Below, in pieces: positions 32,048 to 32,638 of a stretch of DNA of 32,638 bases. The notes under the pieces were generated by a model. The model ran no database searches. It saw only the letters and a list, made by a program, of their open reading frames with translations, and was not told where the DNA came from. The number at the start of each line of letters is the position of its first letter. Position 1 is the stretch's first letter. Position numbers and translations under genes: made by a program. The DNA comes from Rhodospirillales bacterium (GTDB taxonomy: Bacteria; Pseudomonadota; Alphaproteobacteria; Acetobacterales; Acetobacteraceae), in NCBI GenBank assembly GCA_947447625.1, contig CANFKS010000049.1, forward strand, positions 1-32,638, in the 5' to 3' direction.

Positions 32048-32638
32048 CGCAGCCCTCCGGGCTGCAGGCTCGCCGCCTGCACCGACGAAATCGCCGAAGG
32101 CGTCATCGTGCGCGCCATGCCCAACGCCGAGGCCACCGCCGGCACCGACGGATTGACCGGCTCGCCCCGCACAATCCGCGCCACCGCCTCAGCCGGCGTC
32201 GCCGGCGGCGCGCGCATCACCGCGGACATGATCGGCGAAGCCGCCCCGCCGGCCAGCGACGAACGCGCCACCTGCCGCACCGCCGGCTGCGCTGCGGCCA
32301 TGACCGGCGCCATCACAGGCTGCACCACCACGGACGCACTCGCCGCGGGAACACTCGCAACGGGCACACTCGCCACGGGACGCGGGGCCACCGGCACAAC
32401 CCTGCCCGGCGCGGCACCCCCCACCGCAACACCCGCCCCCGCAACACCCGCCACCGGCGTGACACCGGCCACCACCGCACGCTGCGCCGCAACAACCGCT
32501 CCCGGCTTGGCCGGCTCGATCCGAGGCGGCTCGACCCGCGCCACCTCTACCCGCGCCACCTCTACCCGAGGCAGCGTCGCATCCGGCGCCTGCGGTTCCA
32601 ATGGCTGAACCGGCTGCGGCACGCCGATCCCCGGCAGC
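32044..32638 (-). CDS. Ala/Val/Pro-rich protein in the ftsL position, partial (C-terminal part)
   Basis: The frame is open from the right window edge to a stop at 32044-32046, so only the last 197 residues are seen and the true start is outside. The GTG at 32622 need not be a start. The visible part is low-complexity Ala, Val and Pro with repeats RVEVA/RVEVA/RVEPP and SVPVA/SVPVA, then a more ordered segment (ATPAEAVARIVRGEP, ASALGMARTMTPSAIS). There is no transmembrane span or coiled coil in this part. The position directly before ftsI, with an ATGA overlap, is where ftsL lies in most dcw clusters, so it may be the extended C-terminal tail of an FtsL-like protein. That is inference from position only. 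Confidence 0.55.
   Translation of the reverse strand, partial: LPGIGVPQPVQPLEPQAPDATLPRVEVARVEVARVEPPRIEPAKPGAVVAAQRAVVAGVTPVAGVAGAGVAVGGAAPGRVVPVAPRPVASVPVASVPAASASVVVQPVMAPVMAAAQPAVRQVARSSLAGGAASPIMSAVMRAPPATPAEAVARIVRGEPVNPSVPAVASALGMARTMTPSAISSVQAASLQPGGLR
32534..32570. repeat. 15-bp tandem repeat, about 2.5 copies, in the ftsL-position gene
   Basis: ACCCGCGCCACCTCT occurs at 32534-32548 and 32549-32563, followed by a partial copy to 32570. It is in frame and encodes VEVAR units in a low-complexity segment. Confidence 0.8.

Overview
The window is GC-rich bacterial chromosome. It carries the division and cell wall (dcw) cluster of an alphaproteobacterium. The diagnostic features are the order ftsZ-lpxC-bamD-recN-ligA after the mur/fts genes, an hflK-hflC-degP operon next to a divergent mrp, and an imuA gene preceded by the direct-repeat LexA box GTTC-N7-GTTC used by Alphaproteobacteria. 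An acetic-acid-bacteria-like or other Rhodospirillales host is my best guess, but it is only an inference. No tRNA, rRNA, CRISPR array, transposase or prophage gene was seen.

Layout from left to right. (1) 1-673, minus: 5' part of a NuoE/NuoF-type flavoprotein subunit, most like the beta subunit of an NAD-dependent formate dehydrogenase, cut by the window edge. (2) 836-4642, minus: hflK, hflC and degP, an envelope proteolysis operon. (3) 4788-5936, plus: mrp (Fe-S carrier ATPase), divergent from hflK across a 145-bp gap with an inverted repeat. A compound palindrome lies between mrp and the convergent imuB. (4) 6074-8321, minus: imuA-imuB, an SOS mutagenesis pair with a LexA box and no adjacent dnaE2. 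(5) 8449-9198, minus: an orphan OmpR-type response regulator. (6) 9290-13035, minus: ligA and recN. (7) 13145-16970, minus: bamD, lpxC, ftsZ. (8) 17063-32638, minus: ftsA, ftsQ, ddl, murB, murC, murG, ftsW, murD, mraY, murF, murE, ftsI and the C-terminal part of an Ala/Pro-rich protein in the ftsL position.

Transcription of the dcw block runs from the right edge leftward. From the ftsL-position gene to ftsA every junction is an overlap (ATGA, GTGA, TGATG or 13 nt), apart from one 4-nt gap between ftsI and murE. The genes encode the soluble steps of UDP-MurNAc-pentapeptide synthesis (murB, murC, murD, murE, murF, ddl), the lipid steps (mraY, murG), the septal polymerase/transpeptidase pair (ftsW, ftsI), and divisome scaffolding (ftsQ, ftsA, ftsZ). 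Outer-membrane biogenesis (lpxC, bamD) and DNA repair (recN, ligA, imuAB) follow.

Most of the window is conserved housekeeping DNA and I did not find a wholly new multi-gene system. The signals most worth a second look are non-coding or structural. They are a 21-bp tandem repeat that carries the bamD stop codon and leads into recN, a two-hairpin element between mrp and imuB, the LexA box that forces a shorter imuA, the imuAB pair without dnaE2, the inverted repeat between hflK and mrp, a His-rich linker in Mrp, and a G9 tract at the end of ligA.
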